Of a stretch of 64,000 bases of DNA, positions 1 to 12,639 are shown piece by piece. Under the pieces are notes generated by a model that worked only from the letters and a program-made list of their open reading frames with translations, was not told the DNA's origin and searched no databases. The DNA comes from Dermacoccus abyssi (GTDB lineage Bacteria; Actinomycetota; Actinomycetes; Actinomycetales; Dermatophilaceae): NCBI RefSeq assembly GCF_034541975.1, contig NZ_JAVYJM010000001.1. One strand, given 5' to 3'. The stretch's first letter is position 1. The number at the start of each line of letters is the position of its first letter. A program made the position numbers and the translations under genes.

Positions 1-387
1 CTCGTCTCCGGCAGCCCGCTCGGGGTCTACGTGCCGATCGACACGATCCGCGACTACCTCTACGCCGACGACTGCGCCGCCATGGCGCTCGCCTTCGTCG
101 AGACGGCCGAGGAGCGCGACCTCGCGCACACGACGAAGATCCTCGCCAGCGGCAACGGTGTGACGATCGGCGAGCTGATCGGCCTGCTACGTCACCTGAC
201 GAAGCGCAAGCCGCACGTCATCTACGCCGCCTCCAAGCTGGCCTCCGCGCAGTCGAGCGACCTGCGACTGCGCTCCATGGTGCTGCCGGAGCTCAACGCG
301 TACGCCACCACTCCCCTGCCCGTCGGCGTCTCGGCGACGGTCGAGGGCATCCTGCGCCAGTTCCGCGAGGGAGAACTCGCGAGCTGA
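1..387 (+). CDS. NAD-dependent epimerase/dehydratase family protein, C-terminal fragment
   Basis: Only the last 128 codons are present; the reading frame is open from base 1 and stops at TGA 385-387. The fragment contains PIDTIRDYLYADDCAAM, which matches the loop following the active site of extended short-chain dehydrogenases that act on nucleotide sugars (the R-D-Y-L/I-Y-V-D-D pattern), and a C-terminal stretch with alternating helices and an IGELIGLL segment. The Rossmann nucleotide-binding motif and the catalytic Tyr-Lys pair would lie upstream of the window, so substrate and exact reaction cannot be read. The gene ends at a strong bidirectional terminator shared with rpoC, so it is probably a separate unit from the RNA polymerase genes. 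Confidence 0.7.
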   Translation, partial: LVSGSPLGVYVPIDTIRDYLYADDCAAMALAFVETAEERDLAHTTKILASGNGVTIGELIGLLRHLTKRKPHVIYAASKLASAQSSDLRLRSMVLPELNAYATTPLPVGVSATVEGILRQFREGELAS

Positions 388-440
388 CCCAGCACGCGCG
401 AGCCCGACAGGGGTCCTCCCCATACGCACAGCCCAACTGA

Positions 441-486
441 AACGCCGAAGGCGGCCCCGGTCGAAACCGGGGCCGCCTTCGGCGTT
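441..486. terminator. Bidirectional hairpin terminator between epimerase gene and rpoC
   Basis: A perfect 21-bp stem (441-461 with 466-486) closed by a CGAA tetraloop. It sits between two convergent genes, 53 bases after the epimerase stop and 14 bases after the rpoC stop, so it can serve both. There is no long T-run on either side, as is common in high-GC actinobacteria. Confidence 0.85.
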
Positions 487-500
487 GGTCCTGCGAACGA

Positions 501-3500
501 TCAGCTGTCGAAGCCGAGCGAAGCGTCGTCCAGGCGGACGGCCTCACCCGAACCCGGGCCGAAGACCGGGTAGTCGTACGGCTGGTAGTCCGGCAGCGCG
601 TACATCGCGGCCTTCGCCTCTTCCGTCGGCTCGACCTTGACGTTGCGGTAGCGCGTCAGGCCGGTACCGGCCGGGATGAGCTTACCGAGGATGACGTTCT
701 CCTTGAGGCCCAGCAGCGGGTCGCTCTTGGCGTTCATCGCGGCCTCGGTGAGGACGCGCGTCGTCTCCTGGAACGAAGCGGCCGACAGCCACGACTCGGT
801 GGCCAGCGACGCCTTCGTGATACCCATGAGCTCGCTACGACCCGACGCCGGACGTCCGCCCTCGGCGAGAGCCTGACGCGAAGAGTCCTCGAAGCGCGCG
901 CGCTCCGCTAGCTCACCCGGGAGCAGGTCGGTGTCGCCGGCCTCGATGATCGTCACGCGACGCAGCATCTGGCGCACGATGACCTCGATGTGCTTGTCGT
1001 GGATCGACACACCCTGCTGGCGGTACACGCCCTGGACCTCGTCGACGAGGTGCTTCTGCACCTCACGCGGGCCGAGGATGCGCAGCACCTGCTTCGGGTC
1101 GATCGCACCCTGCACGAGCAGCGTGCCGACCTCGACGCGGTCGCCGTCCGCGACGAGCAGGCGCGCACGCTTGCTCACCGGGTAGGCGTGCGGCTCGGAG
1201 CCGTCGTCCGGAACGAGGTGGATTCGACGGGCCTTGTCCGTCTCCTCGATCTCGATCTTTCCGGCGGCCTCGGCGATCGGGGCGACACCCTTCGGCGTAC
1301 GAGCTTCGAAGAGCTCGACGACTCGGGGCAGACCCTGCGTGATGTCGTCACCGGCAGCACCACCGGTGTGGAAGGTACGCATCGTCAGCTGGGTGCCGGG
1401 CTCACCGATCGACTGGGCCGCGATGATACCGACGGCCTCACCGATGTCGACGAGTTTGCCGGTGGCCAGCGAACGGCCGTAGCACTTCGCACACGTACCG
1501 ACGCGGGACTCACAGGTGAGGACCGAGCGGACCTTGACCTCTTCGATGCCGGCCTCGATCAGCGCGTCGAGCGCGACGTCACCGAGGTCGTCACCGGCCT
1601 GCAGGTACGTCTTGCCGTCGATCTCGATGTCGGTCGCGACGTTACGTGCGTACACGCTCGACTCGACGTCCTCGTGCTCGACGAGCGCGCCGTCGGCGTT
1701 GCGCTGCGCGATCGGCAGGACGAGACCGCGCTTCGTGCCACAGTCCTCCTCGCGGATGATGACGTCCTGCGACACGTCGACGAGACGACGCGTGAGGTAA
1801 CCCGAGTCAGCCGTACGCAGAGCGGTGTCGGCCAGACCCTTACGAGCACCGTGGGTCGAGATGAAGAACTCCAGAACCGACAGGCCCTCACGGAAGTTGG
1901 CCTTGATCGGACGCGGGATGATCTCGCCCTTCGGGTTGGCCATGAGGCCACGCATACCCGCGAGCTGACGCAGCTGGAACCAGTTACCTCGGGCACCCGA
2001 GTTCACCATGCGGTAAATCGGGTTGTCCTTCGGGAAGTTGTTCTCCATCTGCTTGGAGACCTCGTTGGCCGCCTGCGTCCAGATCTCGATGAGCTCCTGA
2101 CGGCGCTCGTCGTCCGTGATGAGACCACGGTCGAACTGGAGCTGGACCTTCGCGGCCTTCGCGTCGTAGCCCTCGAGGATCTCGTTCTTGTTCGACGGCA
2201 TAACGACGTCCGAGATGGCGACGGTCGTACCCGAGCGCGTGGCCCAGTGGAAACCGGTCTCCTTCAGAGCGTCGAGCGACGCCGCGACCTGGACCTTCGA
2301 GTAACGCTCCGCAAGGTCGTTGACGATGGCCGAGAGGACCTTCTTGTCAACGGGCTTGTTGATGTACTCGTAGTCCTCGGGCAGCGTGCCGTTGAAGATC
2401 GCGCGACCGAGCGTCGTACGGATACGCAGCTCGGAGACAAAGCCGTTCTCGTCGGCCTCGACGCCCTCGGGCAGCGAGGTGCCGGCCGTCGGAACGAAGT
2501 CGCGAAGGCGAACCGAGATCGGCGTGCCGATCTTGATCTCGCCGGCGTCGAAGGCCATGCGGGCCTCGGCGACGGTCGAGAACGAACGGATGTCCTCGTC
2601 CTTGATCTCGTCGGCGTCGAGCACCTCGGAGGTGAGGTGGAACAGGCCGATGATCATGTCCTGCGTCGGCATCGTCACGGGGCGACCGTCGGCGGGCTTG
2701 AGGATGTTGTTGCTCGAGAGCATGAGGATGCGGGCCTCGGCCTGCGCCTCAGAGCTCAGCGGCACGTGGACGGCCATCTGGTCACCGTCGAAGTCGGCGT
2801 TGAAGGCCGAGCAGACGAGCGGGTGGATCTGGACGGCCTTGCCCTCGACGAGCTGGGGCTCGAACGCCTGGATGCCGAGACGGTGCAGCGTCGGTGCACG
2901 GTTGAGCAGCACGGGGTGCTCACGGATGACCTCTTCGAGGACGTCCCACACGACCGGGCGAGCACGCTCGACCATGCGCTTGGCCGACTTGATGTTCTGC
3001 GCGTGCTCGAGGTCGACCAGACGCTTCATGACGAACGGCTTGAACAGCTCGAGCGCCATCTGCTTGGGCAGACCACACTGGTGCAGCTTCAGGGTCGGGC
3101 CGACGACGATGACCGAACGGCCGGAGTAGTCGACGCGCTTACCGAGCAGGTTCTGACGGAAGCGACCCTGCTTGCCCTTGAGCATGTCGGAGAGCGACTT
3201 GAGCGGACGGTTGCCCGGACCGGTGACCGGACGACCACGGCGGCCGTTGTCGAACAGCGCGTCGACGGCCTCCTGAAGCATGCGCTTCTCGTTGTTGACG
3301 ATGATCTCCGGCGCACCGAGGTCGAGCAGTCGCTTGAGTCGGTTGTTGCGGTTGATCACGCGGCGGTACAGGTCGTTGAGGTCGGACGTCGCGAAACGGC
3401 CACCGTCGAGCTGAACCATCGGGCGCAGGTCCGGCGGGATGACCGGAACGCAGTTGAGAACCATGCCGGCAGGCTTGTTCTCGGTCTGCTGGAAGGCCGT

Positions 3501-4397
3501 GACGACGCGCAGGCGCTTGAGCGCACGCGTCTTCTTCTGGCCCTTGCCCGTGGCGATGATCTCGCGCAGCAGTTCGGCCTCGGCGTCGAGGTCGAAGTTC
3601 TCGAGGCGCTTCTGCAGTGCAGCGGCGCCCATGCCGCCCTCGAAGTACAGACCGAAACGGTCGCGCATCTCGCGGTAGAGGACCTCGTCGCCCTCGAGGT
3701 CTTGGACCTTGAGGTTCTTGAAGCGGTCCCAGACCTGCTCGAGGCGCTCGATCTGCTGGTCCGCACGCTTGCGGATCTGCGTCATCTCGCGCTCGGCGGA
3801 CTCGCGCACCTTGCGGCGGGCGTCAGCCTTGGCGCCCTCCTTCTCGAGTTCCGCGAGGTCGGCCTCGAGCTTGGACGAACGCGTGTTGATGTCGCCGTCG
3901 CGACGGTTCTCGAGTTCCTTCTTCTCGACCTCGATCTGGTTCTCGAGCGACGGCAGGTCGGCGTGACGCTGCTCCTCGTCGACCGAGGTGATCATGTAGG
4001 CCGCGAAGTAGATGACCTTCTCGAGGTCCTTCGGGGCGAGGTCGAGCAGGTAGCCCAGGCGGCTCGGGACACCCTTGAAGTACCAGATGTGCGTCACCGG
4101 AGCGGCGAGCTCGATGTGACCCATGCGCTCACGGCGAACCGCGGAACGGGTGACCTCGACGCCACAGCGCTCACAGATGATGCCCTTGAAGCGGACACGC
4201 TTGTACTTACCGCAGTAGCACTCCCAGTCGCGAGTCGGGCCGAAGATCTTCTCGCAGAAGAGGCCGTCCTTCTCGGGCTTGAGGGTGCGGTAGTTGATGG
4301 TTTCGGGCTTCTTGACCTCGCCGTGCGACCACGTGCGGATGTCGTCCGCGGTCGCGAGGCCGATACGAAGCTCATCGAAGAAGTTGACGTCCAGCAC
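501..4397 (-). CDS. rpoC: DNA-directed RNA polymerase subunit beta'
   Basis: Encodes the 1298-residue largest catalytic subunit of RNA polymerase. The N-terminal zinc ribbon is seen as C60, C62, C75 and C78. The absolutely conserved active-site motif NADFDGDQM begins at residue 533, with magnesium-binding aspartates D535, D537 and D539. A second zinc site is formed by C962, C969 and C972 (TCESRVGTCAKC) together with an upstream Cys in EEDCGTKRG. Trigger-loop and bridge-helix sequences such as GARKGLADTALRTADSGYLTRRL are intact. Translation starts at GTG 4397, with AGAAGGA about eight bases upstream. The gene lies 150 bases behind rpoB on the same strand; a stem-loop stands in that gap. Length and motifs are typical of actinobacteria. 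Confidence 0.99.
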   Translation of the reverse strand: MLDVNFFDELRIGLATADDIRTWSHGEVKKPETINYRTLKPEKDGLFCEKIFGPTRDWECYCGKYKRVRFKGIICERCGVEVTRSAVRRERMGHIELAAPVTHIWYFKGVPSRLGYLLDLAPKDLEKVIYFAAYMITSVDEEQRHADLPSLENQIEVEKKELENRRDGDINTRSSKLEADLAELEKEGAKADARRKVRESAEREMTQIRKRADQQIERLEQVWDRFKNLKVQDLEGDEVLYREMRDRFGLYFEGGMGAAALQKRLENFDLDAEAELLREIIATGKGQKKTRALKRLRVVTAFQQTENKPAGMVLNCVPVIPPDLRPMVQLDGGRFATSDLNDLYRRVINRNNRLKRLLDLGAPEIIVNNEKRMLQEAVDALFDNGRRGRPVTGPGNRPLKSLSDMLKGKQGRFRQNLLGKRVDYSGRSVIVVGPTLKLHQCGLPKQMALELFKPFVMKRLVDLEHAQNIKSAKRMVERARPVVWDVLEEVIREHPVLLNRAPTLHRLGIQAFEPQLVEGKAVQIHPLVCSAFNADFDGDQMAVHVPLSSEAQAEARILMLSSNNILKPADGRPVTMPTQDMIIGLFHLTSEVLDADEIKDEDIRSFSTVAEARMAFDAGEIKIGTPISVRLRDFVPTAGTSLPEGVEADENGFVSELRIRTTLGRAIFNGTLPEDYEYINKPVDKKVLSAIVNDLAERYSKVQVAASLDALKETGFHWATRSGTTVAISDVVMPSNKNEILEGYDAKAAKVQLQFDRGLITDDERRQELIEIWTQAANEVSKQMENNFPKDNPIYRMVNSGARGNWFQLRQLAGMRGLMANPKGEIIPRPIKANFREGLSVLEFFISTHGARKGLADTALRTADSGYLTRRLVDVSQDVIIREEDCGTKRGLVLPIAQRNADGALVEHEDVESSVYARNVATDIEIDGKTYLQAGDDLGDVALDALIEAGIEEVKVRSVLTCESRVGTCAKCYGRSLATGKLVDIGEAVGIIAAQSIGEPGTQLTMRTFHTGGAAGDDITQGLPRVVELFEARTPKGVAPIAEAAGKIEIEETDKARRIHLVPDDGSEPHAYPVSKRARLLVADGDRVEVGTLLVQGAIDPKQVLRILGPREVQKHLVDEVQGVYRQQGVSIHDKHIEVIVRQMLRRVTIIEAGDTDLLPGELAERARFEDSSRQALAEGGRPASGRSELMGITKASLATESWLSAASFQETTRVLTEAAMNAKSDPLLGLKENVILGKLIPAGTGLTRYRNVKVEPTEEAKAAMYALPDYQPYDYPVFGPGSGEAVRLDDASLGFDS

Positions 4398-4495
4398 TGT
4401 GCTGATTCCTTCTCTCGCCTAAATCTGAAAAGTCTGATCGTTGCTGTTGTGGTTGTCCGCACGCCGATAGGCGCGGGACCTAACGTCTGCCGGGG

Positions 4496-4537
4496 ACCGG
4501 GGCGCGCTCGTCACGCTCGGCACGAGCGCGCCCCGGT
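4496..4537 (-). promoter_or_regulatory. Intercistronic stem-loop between rpoB and rpoC
   Basis: A perfect 16-bp stem (4496-4511 with 4522-4537) and a 10-base loop begin 10 bases after the rpoB stop codon. No T-run follows on the minus strand, so it is not a classical terminator. It could be a processing or stabilising element, a weak attenuator, or an intercistronic repeat that tunes rpoC relative to rpoB. Only the base pairing is seen; the role is inference. Confidence 0.6.
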
Positions 4538-4547
4538 CTGGCCGTGA

Positions 4548-8033
<3,486 letters not shown>

Positions 8034-8245
8034 GGAGTGTTCCTTCCACAGGCCTAACAGAGCGGCTAATACGTGCCTTCAGCCCCGGACGGAACCCGAA
8101 CCCCAACGCACTCGAGCGCGAGGATCGAACCCACCCGTCGTGGTGACCGGGACGCGACGCGGCCGCAGCCGGTCGAACAGTCGATCTCGTCGTCGTGCTT
8201 CGTTGGTTTTCGAGGGTGCCCAGAGACAAGGCAGCGCAAAATAGC

Positions 8246-8274
8246 AGAATAGTCCCCCGGTCGGGGACATGCAA
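8246..8274 (-). promoter_or_regulatory. Candidate rpoB promoter with palindromic spacer
   Basis: On the minus strand TTGCAT (8274-8269) and TATTCT (8251-8246) are separated by exactly 17 bases; a second TATTTT-type hexamer follows. The spacer itself is an inverted repeat, GTCCCC-N5-GGGGAC. Transcription would start near 8239, giving a leader of about 205 bases. The match to the -35 consensus is modest and the call rests on sequence alone. Confidence 0.45.
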
Positions 8275-8331
8275 GTTCGACGTCGTCGAGCGTTCGCTTC
8301 GTGCGTCGCGCTCCACCTGAGTCGATATGGA

Positions 8332-8355
8332 ACGAGCCTCTCCCCCGAGGCTCGT
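8332..8355 (-). terminator. Hairpin downstream of the ABC exporter gene
   Basis: A perfect 9-bp stem (8332-8340 with 8347-8355) with a 6-base loop lies about 145 bases after the transporter stop codon. No T-run follows on the minus strand, so efficiency is uncertain. It could instead be part of a long rpoB leader if transcription starts upstream of it. Confidence 0.45.
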
Positions 8356-8500
8356 ATTGAGTTACATGAGGATGGCTCAGCCGGGCTCGCCAGTCAAGCA
8401 CCCACACCGCGCCGCGCCCGAGCGACCGGCAAAACCCCCGTGATGACATCCCATCCGGGTGATTCGCGGCAGGTCGCCGAGCGGGCGCCCGAGGCTCCGG

Positions 8501-11500
8501 CTAGCCCGCCAGAGCCCCGAACCGCCCACTCAGCCTGGACCACGGACCGACAGCGGCGACGCGCCCGTCCACGAGCACGACGACGCGGTCGGCCCGGGCC
8601 AGTGCGGCCCGCTTCGAACTCGCCCCGATGACGGTGGAGCCTCGCTCGCGCAGCGCGTTCCACAACTCCAGCTCGGTGGTGGCGTCGAGGGCGCTCGAGA
8701 CGTCGTCGGCGACGATGAGTTCGGCGTTGGTGGCGAGTGCGCGCGCCAGGGCGAGACGTTGCACCTGCCCGCCCGACAGCCGCAGGCCGCGGTGACCGAC
8801 CAGCGCATCGACACCCCCGGCCCGCTCGATGTCGGGCACGAGACGGGCATCGGCGACGGCCTCGTCGTACCGACGCGGAAGACCGAGACGGATGTTGTCA
8901 CCGAAGGTGCCCGACAGAACGCGGGGCGTCTGGGACACGTACGCCACCTGGCCCGGCCGCAGGAAGCTCTCCTCGTCCTCGACGACCTTCCCGTTCCACC
9001 GCAGTTCGCCGGTGTGGCGCACGAGCCCGGCGAGCGCGCCGAGCAGGCTCGACTTGCCTGCACCCACCTGACCGAGGACGAGGACGAGTTCGCCCGCCTC
9101 CACGGTGAGCGAGACGTCCTCGACGCCCAGCGTGCCGTCGTCGTGCACGGCCGAGAGGTGCTCGAGGCGCAGGCTCTCGAGCGGTTCCCCCGGCTCCTCT
9201 TGGGGCGCCGGGGCCCGGCCCGCCGCGAGGTCGACGTCCTTCGGCAGCGACGTGATGTCACGACCACCCGCGTAGGCCACCGTGGCCTGCTGCCACGCCC
9301 GGGTGCCGGGAGCCTCCGTGACCACGGCGCTGGCCACCTGGCCGAACCACTCGAACCCCATCGCCGCGTTCGCGACGAGGAGGCCCGTCGCGAGGCTCCA
9401 CACGTCCCAGACGACACCGGCCCAGGCGATGACGACACCGGCTTCGATCGCGACGAGCGGAACGCCCTGGAGCACTGCGGCGATGCGGTGTTCACGCACG
9501 GCGGCGTCGACGCGGCCCGCGTCCACCTGGCGCAGGTGCTCGCGCGCCTCCCGCAGACGCCCCGCCAGCTTGACGGTGCGCGCCGACTCGACGACGGAGA
9601 CCAGCGCCCGGCCGAAGCGGGCACGGCTCTTCGACGCCGCGGCGGCTGAACTTCCCGCGAGGGGACGCCCGAGGGCCGAAGCCGCAGCGGAGACGAGCAT
9701 GATGGCGGCGAGCACAGCGCCGGTGAGCGGTGTGCCGGACACGAGCGACGTCACCGCGACGATGGCCAGACCGTTGAGGAAGTCGACCCAGCGGTCGGCG
9801 TATTTCACGAAGCGGTCGGCGTCCATCGCTCTGGCCACGACCTCGCCGGGCGGGGTGGCCTCCAGCCGCGACGTTGCCGTCTGACCGAGCAGCACGTTGA
9901 GTCGCACTCGAAGGAGCACCTCGATCCACCACCGGGGGTAGCGCGAAACGGCCCACGCGAGGATGCCCGGCCCGAGCAGCACCGCGACGAGGGAGGCGAC
10001 GAGCCAGGGGCGCCACTCAGCATCCGCGACGAGGGCCTCGACCGTCGTTCCCCACACCCAACCGGTGATGGCTCCCACCGAACCGACGAGGGAGAAGGCG
10101 AGGAAGCCCAGCCCCGGGATGGCGCCCCACAGGGGCTTGACCAGGAGAGCGTCACGGATACCCCGCCACAGCGGAGGGGCGGGGTCGACCTTGCGGGCGG
10201 CAGGCACGTCAGTGCGCCGACGAGCTCGCAGAACGGGTTGATCGTCCGGCGCCGACGGCGCGTCAGGCGTATCGGCCTCGGGTACCGAAGCGTCGGCTGC
10301 CTCCGCAGCCTCGAGGAGGCGGCTGAAGTGGCCCGGTGCCTGCGACAGCTCGTCGTGCGTGCCGAACTGCGCCACGCGGCCGCGCTCGAGCACCGCGACG
10401 AAGTCAGCGCGTTCGATGGTCGAGAGGCGGTGGGCGATGATGACCCCGGTGCGGTTCTTGAGCAGCCGCTCCGACGCCGCGACCACGCGCGCCTCCGTCA
10501 CCGGATCCATCCGCGCCGTGGCCTCGTCGAGGATGACGACCTCGACGTCGCGTGCGAGCAGACGGGCGAAGGCGACGAGTTGCGCCTCCCCCGCCGAGAG
10601 CGTGATGCCTCCCGGCCCGAGCAGGGTGTCGACGCCGTTCGGCAGTCCCTCGACCCAGTCGCTCAACCCGAGCTCGGCCATGATCGCCGTCACCCGGGCA
10701 TTGTCCGCATCGCCGAAGAGCGTGACGTTCTCGGCCAGCGTGCCCGCGAGGATGTCGGTCTTCTGGGTCACCGTCCCCACAGCGGCGCGCAGGGCGTCGA
10801 CGTCGAGCTCGAGCACATCACGTCCGCCGACGAACACCTGGCTCGCAGGCGGCTCGACGGCCCTGGAGACGAGGCTCGCGAGCGTCGACTTGCCGGAACC
10901 CGTGCGCCCGACGAGCGCGAGCGTCGCACCGGCGGGAAGCCGCAGGTCGACGTTCTCGAGGACGACGTCGTCCCCCGTGTAGGAGAACGTGAGGTCACGG
11001 AACTCGAGGCTGAGATCGCCGTCGGGGACCGGATCGCCCTCGACGCGCTCGGGCTCGACCGCCATGAGCTGACGCAGTCGGGTGATGGCGCCGAGGCCGG
11101 CCTGCAGGTCGGGAAGCTGCTCGGCGAGGCGCCCGACCCGCCCGACGAAGGTGCTCGTCACGAGCACGAGCGTCACAACCTGCGAGACCGCGAGGTCACC
11201 GCGCGAGGCGAGAACGACACTGACCGCCATCGCCACGGCGAGCAGGAGATGCAGCGTCAGCCCGGAGCGAAGGATGACGCCGACTTCGAGGCGCAGTACG
11301 TCCTGGAAACGACGGTGCACCACCGACGACAGGCGCACGATGTTGGCGAGGACGAAGCCCTGGCCGAGGTTGGTGCGGATGTCGTCACGCGCGGCCACGC
11401 CCTCTTCGAACGCAGCGGCGTGCTCTGTCCACTGGGCTTCCTCGATGACCTTCCGCTCGGCGATCTTGCCCAGCAGGGGCTTGATGAGCCATAAGGCCCC

Positions 11501-12016
11501 CGCGGCGAAGAGCGGGAACATCACCCACGCGGGAGTCCAGGACACGCCCGCCACGACCCACATGGGCACGAGCGCGAAGACGGTGTTGAGCACCATCCAC
11601 AGCTGCATGCGCACGAGGTTGTTCACCTCGTGGGTGTCGTCGTCGACGCGGTCGAGCACTTCTCCCACGGCCTGCTCCGACAGCGCCGCGAGGGGCTGGT
11701 GGAGCACGGCGTCGACGAGGTCCTGGCGCAGCGCGCCGGCAGCCCGGTCGACGACGGTGGCCCACACGTATCGACCCACCGTGTTGAGCACGGCGCTGCC
11801 GAGCAGGAGCACGGCCAGCCACGCGACGAGCCCGCCCTCGGGATGTTCCGCGAGCCGCCCTGCGAGGAGCGCCGCGATCGAGGGACCCACCGACGAGACG
11901 GCCAGCGCAACGAGCGCGATCACAGCGGCGGGGCCACGCAGGCGTCGCCAGTCGACAGGAGCCCGATGGGCTTCGGAAGCCGATCGGGTGGGGGCGGACG
12001 CTGACTGCTGACTCAT
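8501..12016 (-). CDS. Single-chain ABC exporter with two TMD-NBD halves
   Basis: Predicts an 1171-residue full-length type IV ABC exporter: membrane domain 1 (about 30-300), nucleotide-binding domain 1 (about 340-560), membrane domain 2 (about 620-870) and nucleotide-binding domain 2 (about 940-1160). Walker A motifs are GRTGSGKST (K376) and GQVGAGKSS (K988). The domains are asymmetric: NBD1 has canonical ILDEAT but a divergent signature LSAGEAQ, whereas NBD2 has the canonical LSGGQVQ but Asp instead of the catalytic Glu after Walker B (VADDVSSALD). Site 2 is therefore expected to be degenerate, as in heterodimeric exporters. The start is placed at ATG 12016 (MSQQSASAP); a 26-codon upstream extension is possible but arginine-rich and unlikely. 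The substrate is unknown; drug or lipid export are family possibilities. Confidence 0.85.
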   Translation of the reverse strand: MSQQSASAPTRSASEAHRAPVDWRRLRGPAAVIALVALAVSSVGPSIAALLAGRLAEHPEGGLVAWLAVLLLGSAVLNTVGRYVWATVVDRAAGALRQDLVDAVLHQPLAALSEQAVGEVLDRVDDDTHEVNNLVRMQLWMVLNTVFALVPMWVVAGVSWTPAWVMFPLFAAGALWLIKPLLGKIAERKVIEEAQWTEHAAAFEEGVAARDDIRTNLGQGFVLANIVRLSSVVHRRFQDVLRLEVGVILRSGLTLHLLLAVAMAVSVVLASRGDLAVSQVVTLVLVTSTFVGRVGRLAEQLPDLQAGLGAITRLRQLMAVEPERVEGDPVPDGDLSLEFRDLTFSYTGDDVVLENVDLRLPAGATLALVGRTGSGKSTLASLVSRAVEPPASQVFVGGRDVLELDVDALRAAVGTVTQKTDILAGTLAENVTLFGDADNARVTAIMAELGLSDWVEGLPNGVDTLLGPGGITLSAGEAQLVAFARLLARDVEVVILDEATARMDPVTEARVVAASERLLKNRTGVIIAHRLSTIERADFVAVLERGRVAQFGTHDELSQAPGHFSRLLEAAEAADASVPEADTPDAPSAPDDQPVLRARRRTDVPAARKVDPAPPLWRGIRDALLVKPLWGAIPGLGFLAFSLVGSVGAITGWVWGTTVEALVADAEWRPWLVASLVAVLLGPGILAWAVSRYPRWWIEVLLRVRLNVLLGQTATSRLEATPPGEVVARAMDADRFVKYADRWVDFLNGLAIVAVTSLVSGTPLTGAVLAAIMLVSAAASALGRPLAGSSAAAASKSRARFGRALVSVVESARTVKLAGRLREAREHLRQVDAGRVDAAVREHRIAAVLQGVPLVAIEAGVVIAWAGVVWDVWSLATGLLVANAAMGFEWFGQVASAVVTEAPGTRAWQQATVAYAGGRDITSLPKDVDLAAGRAPAPQEEPGEPLESLRLEHLSAVHDDGTLGVEDVSLTVEAGELVLVLGQVGAGKSSLLGALAGLVRHTGELRWNGKVVEDEESFLRPGQVAYVSQTPRVLSGTFGDNIRLGLPRRYDEAVADARLVPDIERAGGVDALVGHRGLRLSGGQVQRLALARALATNAELIVADDVSSALDATTELELWNALRERGSTVIGASSKRAALARADRVVVLVDGRVAAVGPWSRLSGRFGALAG

Positions 12017-12077
12017 GGCCCGGAACACATTAGAGGCAGCCGGTGACAACCGCACACGAATATTGCCCCGACACAAA

Positions 12078-12117
12078 CGACCATCGGGCCGCACCCGCAG
12101 GTGCGACCCGATGGTCG
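12078..12117 (-). terminator. Intrinsic terminator of the rplJL operon
   Basis: An 11-bp stem (12078-12088 with 12107-12117) continues after one mismatch into a 6-bp stem (12090-12095 with 12100-12105) with a 4-base loop. On the minus strand it is followed by TTTGTGT. It lies 33 bases after the rplL stop and separates rplJL from the downstream ABC exporter gene. Confidence 0.8.
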
Positions 12118-12150
12118 AAGTTCACGATCCCAGGCGAGCCTGGGACGAGA

Positions 12151-12537
12151 TCACTTGAGCTCGACGGTGGCGCCGGCGCCCTCGAGGGACTCCTTGGCCT
12201 TGTCCGCGGTCTCCTTGTTGACACCCTCGAGAACGGGCTTCGGAGCACCGTCAACGAGGTCCTTGGCCTCCTTCAGACCGAGGGACGTCAGGGCGCGGAC
12301 CTCCTTGATGACCTGGATCTTCTTGTCACCGGCAGCGGCCAGGATGACGTCGAACTCGTCCTTCTCCTCGGCAGCGGCAGCGTCGCCACCGGCAGCCGGA
12401 GCGGCACCGGCAACTGCAACCGGGGCAGCAGCGGTGACGTTGAACGTGTCCTCGAAGAGCGTCACGAACTCGGAGAGCTCGATGAGCGTCATTTCCTTGA
12501 AAGCCTCAAGGAGCTCGTCGTTGGAGAGCTTCGCCAT
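12151..12537 (-). CDS. rplL: 50S ribosomal protein L7/L12 (bL12)
   Basis: A 128-residue stalk protein. It has the N-terminal dimerisation segment (MAKLSNDELLEAFKEMTLIE), an Ala/Gly-rich hinge (AAAPVAVAGAAPAAGGDAA) and the conserved C-terminal domain (IQVIKEVRALTSLGLKEAKDLV) that recruits translation factors. It starts at ATG 12537 and lies 102 bases behind rplJ, ending at a good terminator. The protein binds ribosomal L10 as dimers at the GTPase centre. Confidence 0.98.
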   Translation of the reverse strand: MAKLSNDELLEAFKEMTLIELSEFVTLFEDTFNVTAAAPVAVAGAAPAAGGDAAAAEEKDEFDVILAAAGDKKIQVIKEVRALTSLGLKEAKDLVDGAPKPVLEGVNKETADKAKESLEGAGATVELK

Positions 12538-12639
12538 GATGGGCGTCCTTTCTGTTCTTGTCGGATCGCAGATGTTCTCTGGTGATCCGTGCCGTGAGTG
12601 GCGTTGTGTTGGGTGCGACCTGCTCGACGGGTGTCGAGA

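Larger units (their letters stand above)
8034..8500 (-). other. 467-bp non-coding region upstream of rpoB
   Basis: No credible gene is seen here. From the transporter side it holds the candidate transporter terminator (8332-8355), a candidate rpoB promoter (8246-8274) and a leader of about 205 bases before the rpoB TTG. A TTGACT hexamer at 8397-8392 (minus strand) with a weak CATCCT 17 bases downstream could be a second, upstream rpoB promoter; it lies before the hairpin, which would then act in the leader. Confidence 0.6.

Noticed and set aside
990..4547. 1185-codon open frame on the plus strand opposite rpoC
   Set aside because: It is antisense to rpoC in a high-GC gene, is Leu/Val/Arg/Asp-rich without any domain, and mirrors rpoC codon usage. 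A shadow.
8110..8145. GGTTCGATCC-like T-loop sequence upstream of rpoB, possible tRNA
   Set aside because: Neither a matching T-stem nor an acceptor, D-arm or anticodon arm can be built around it.
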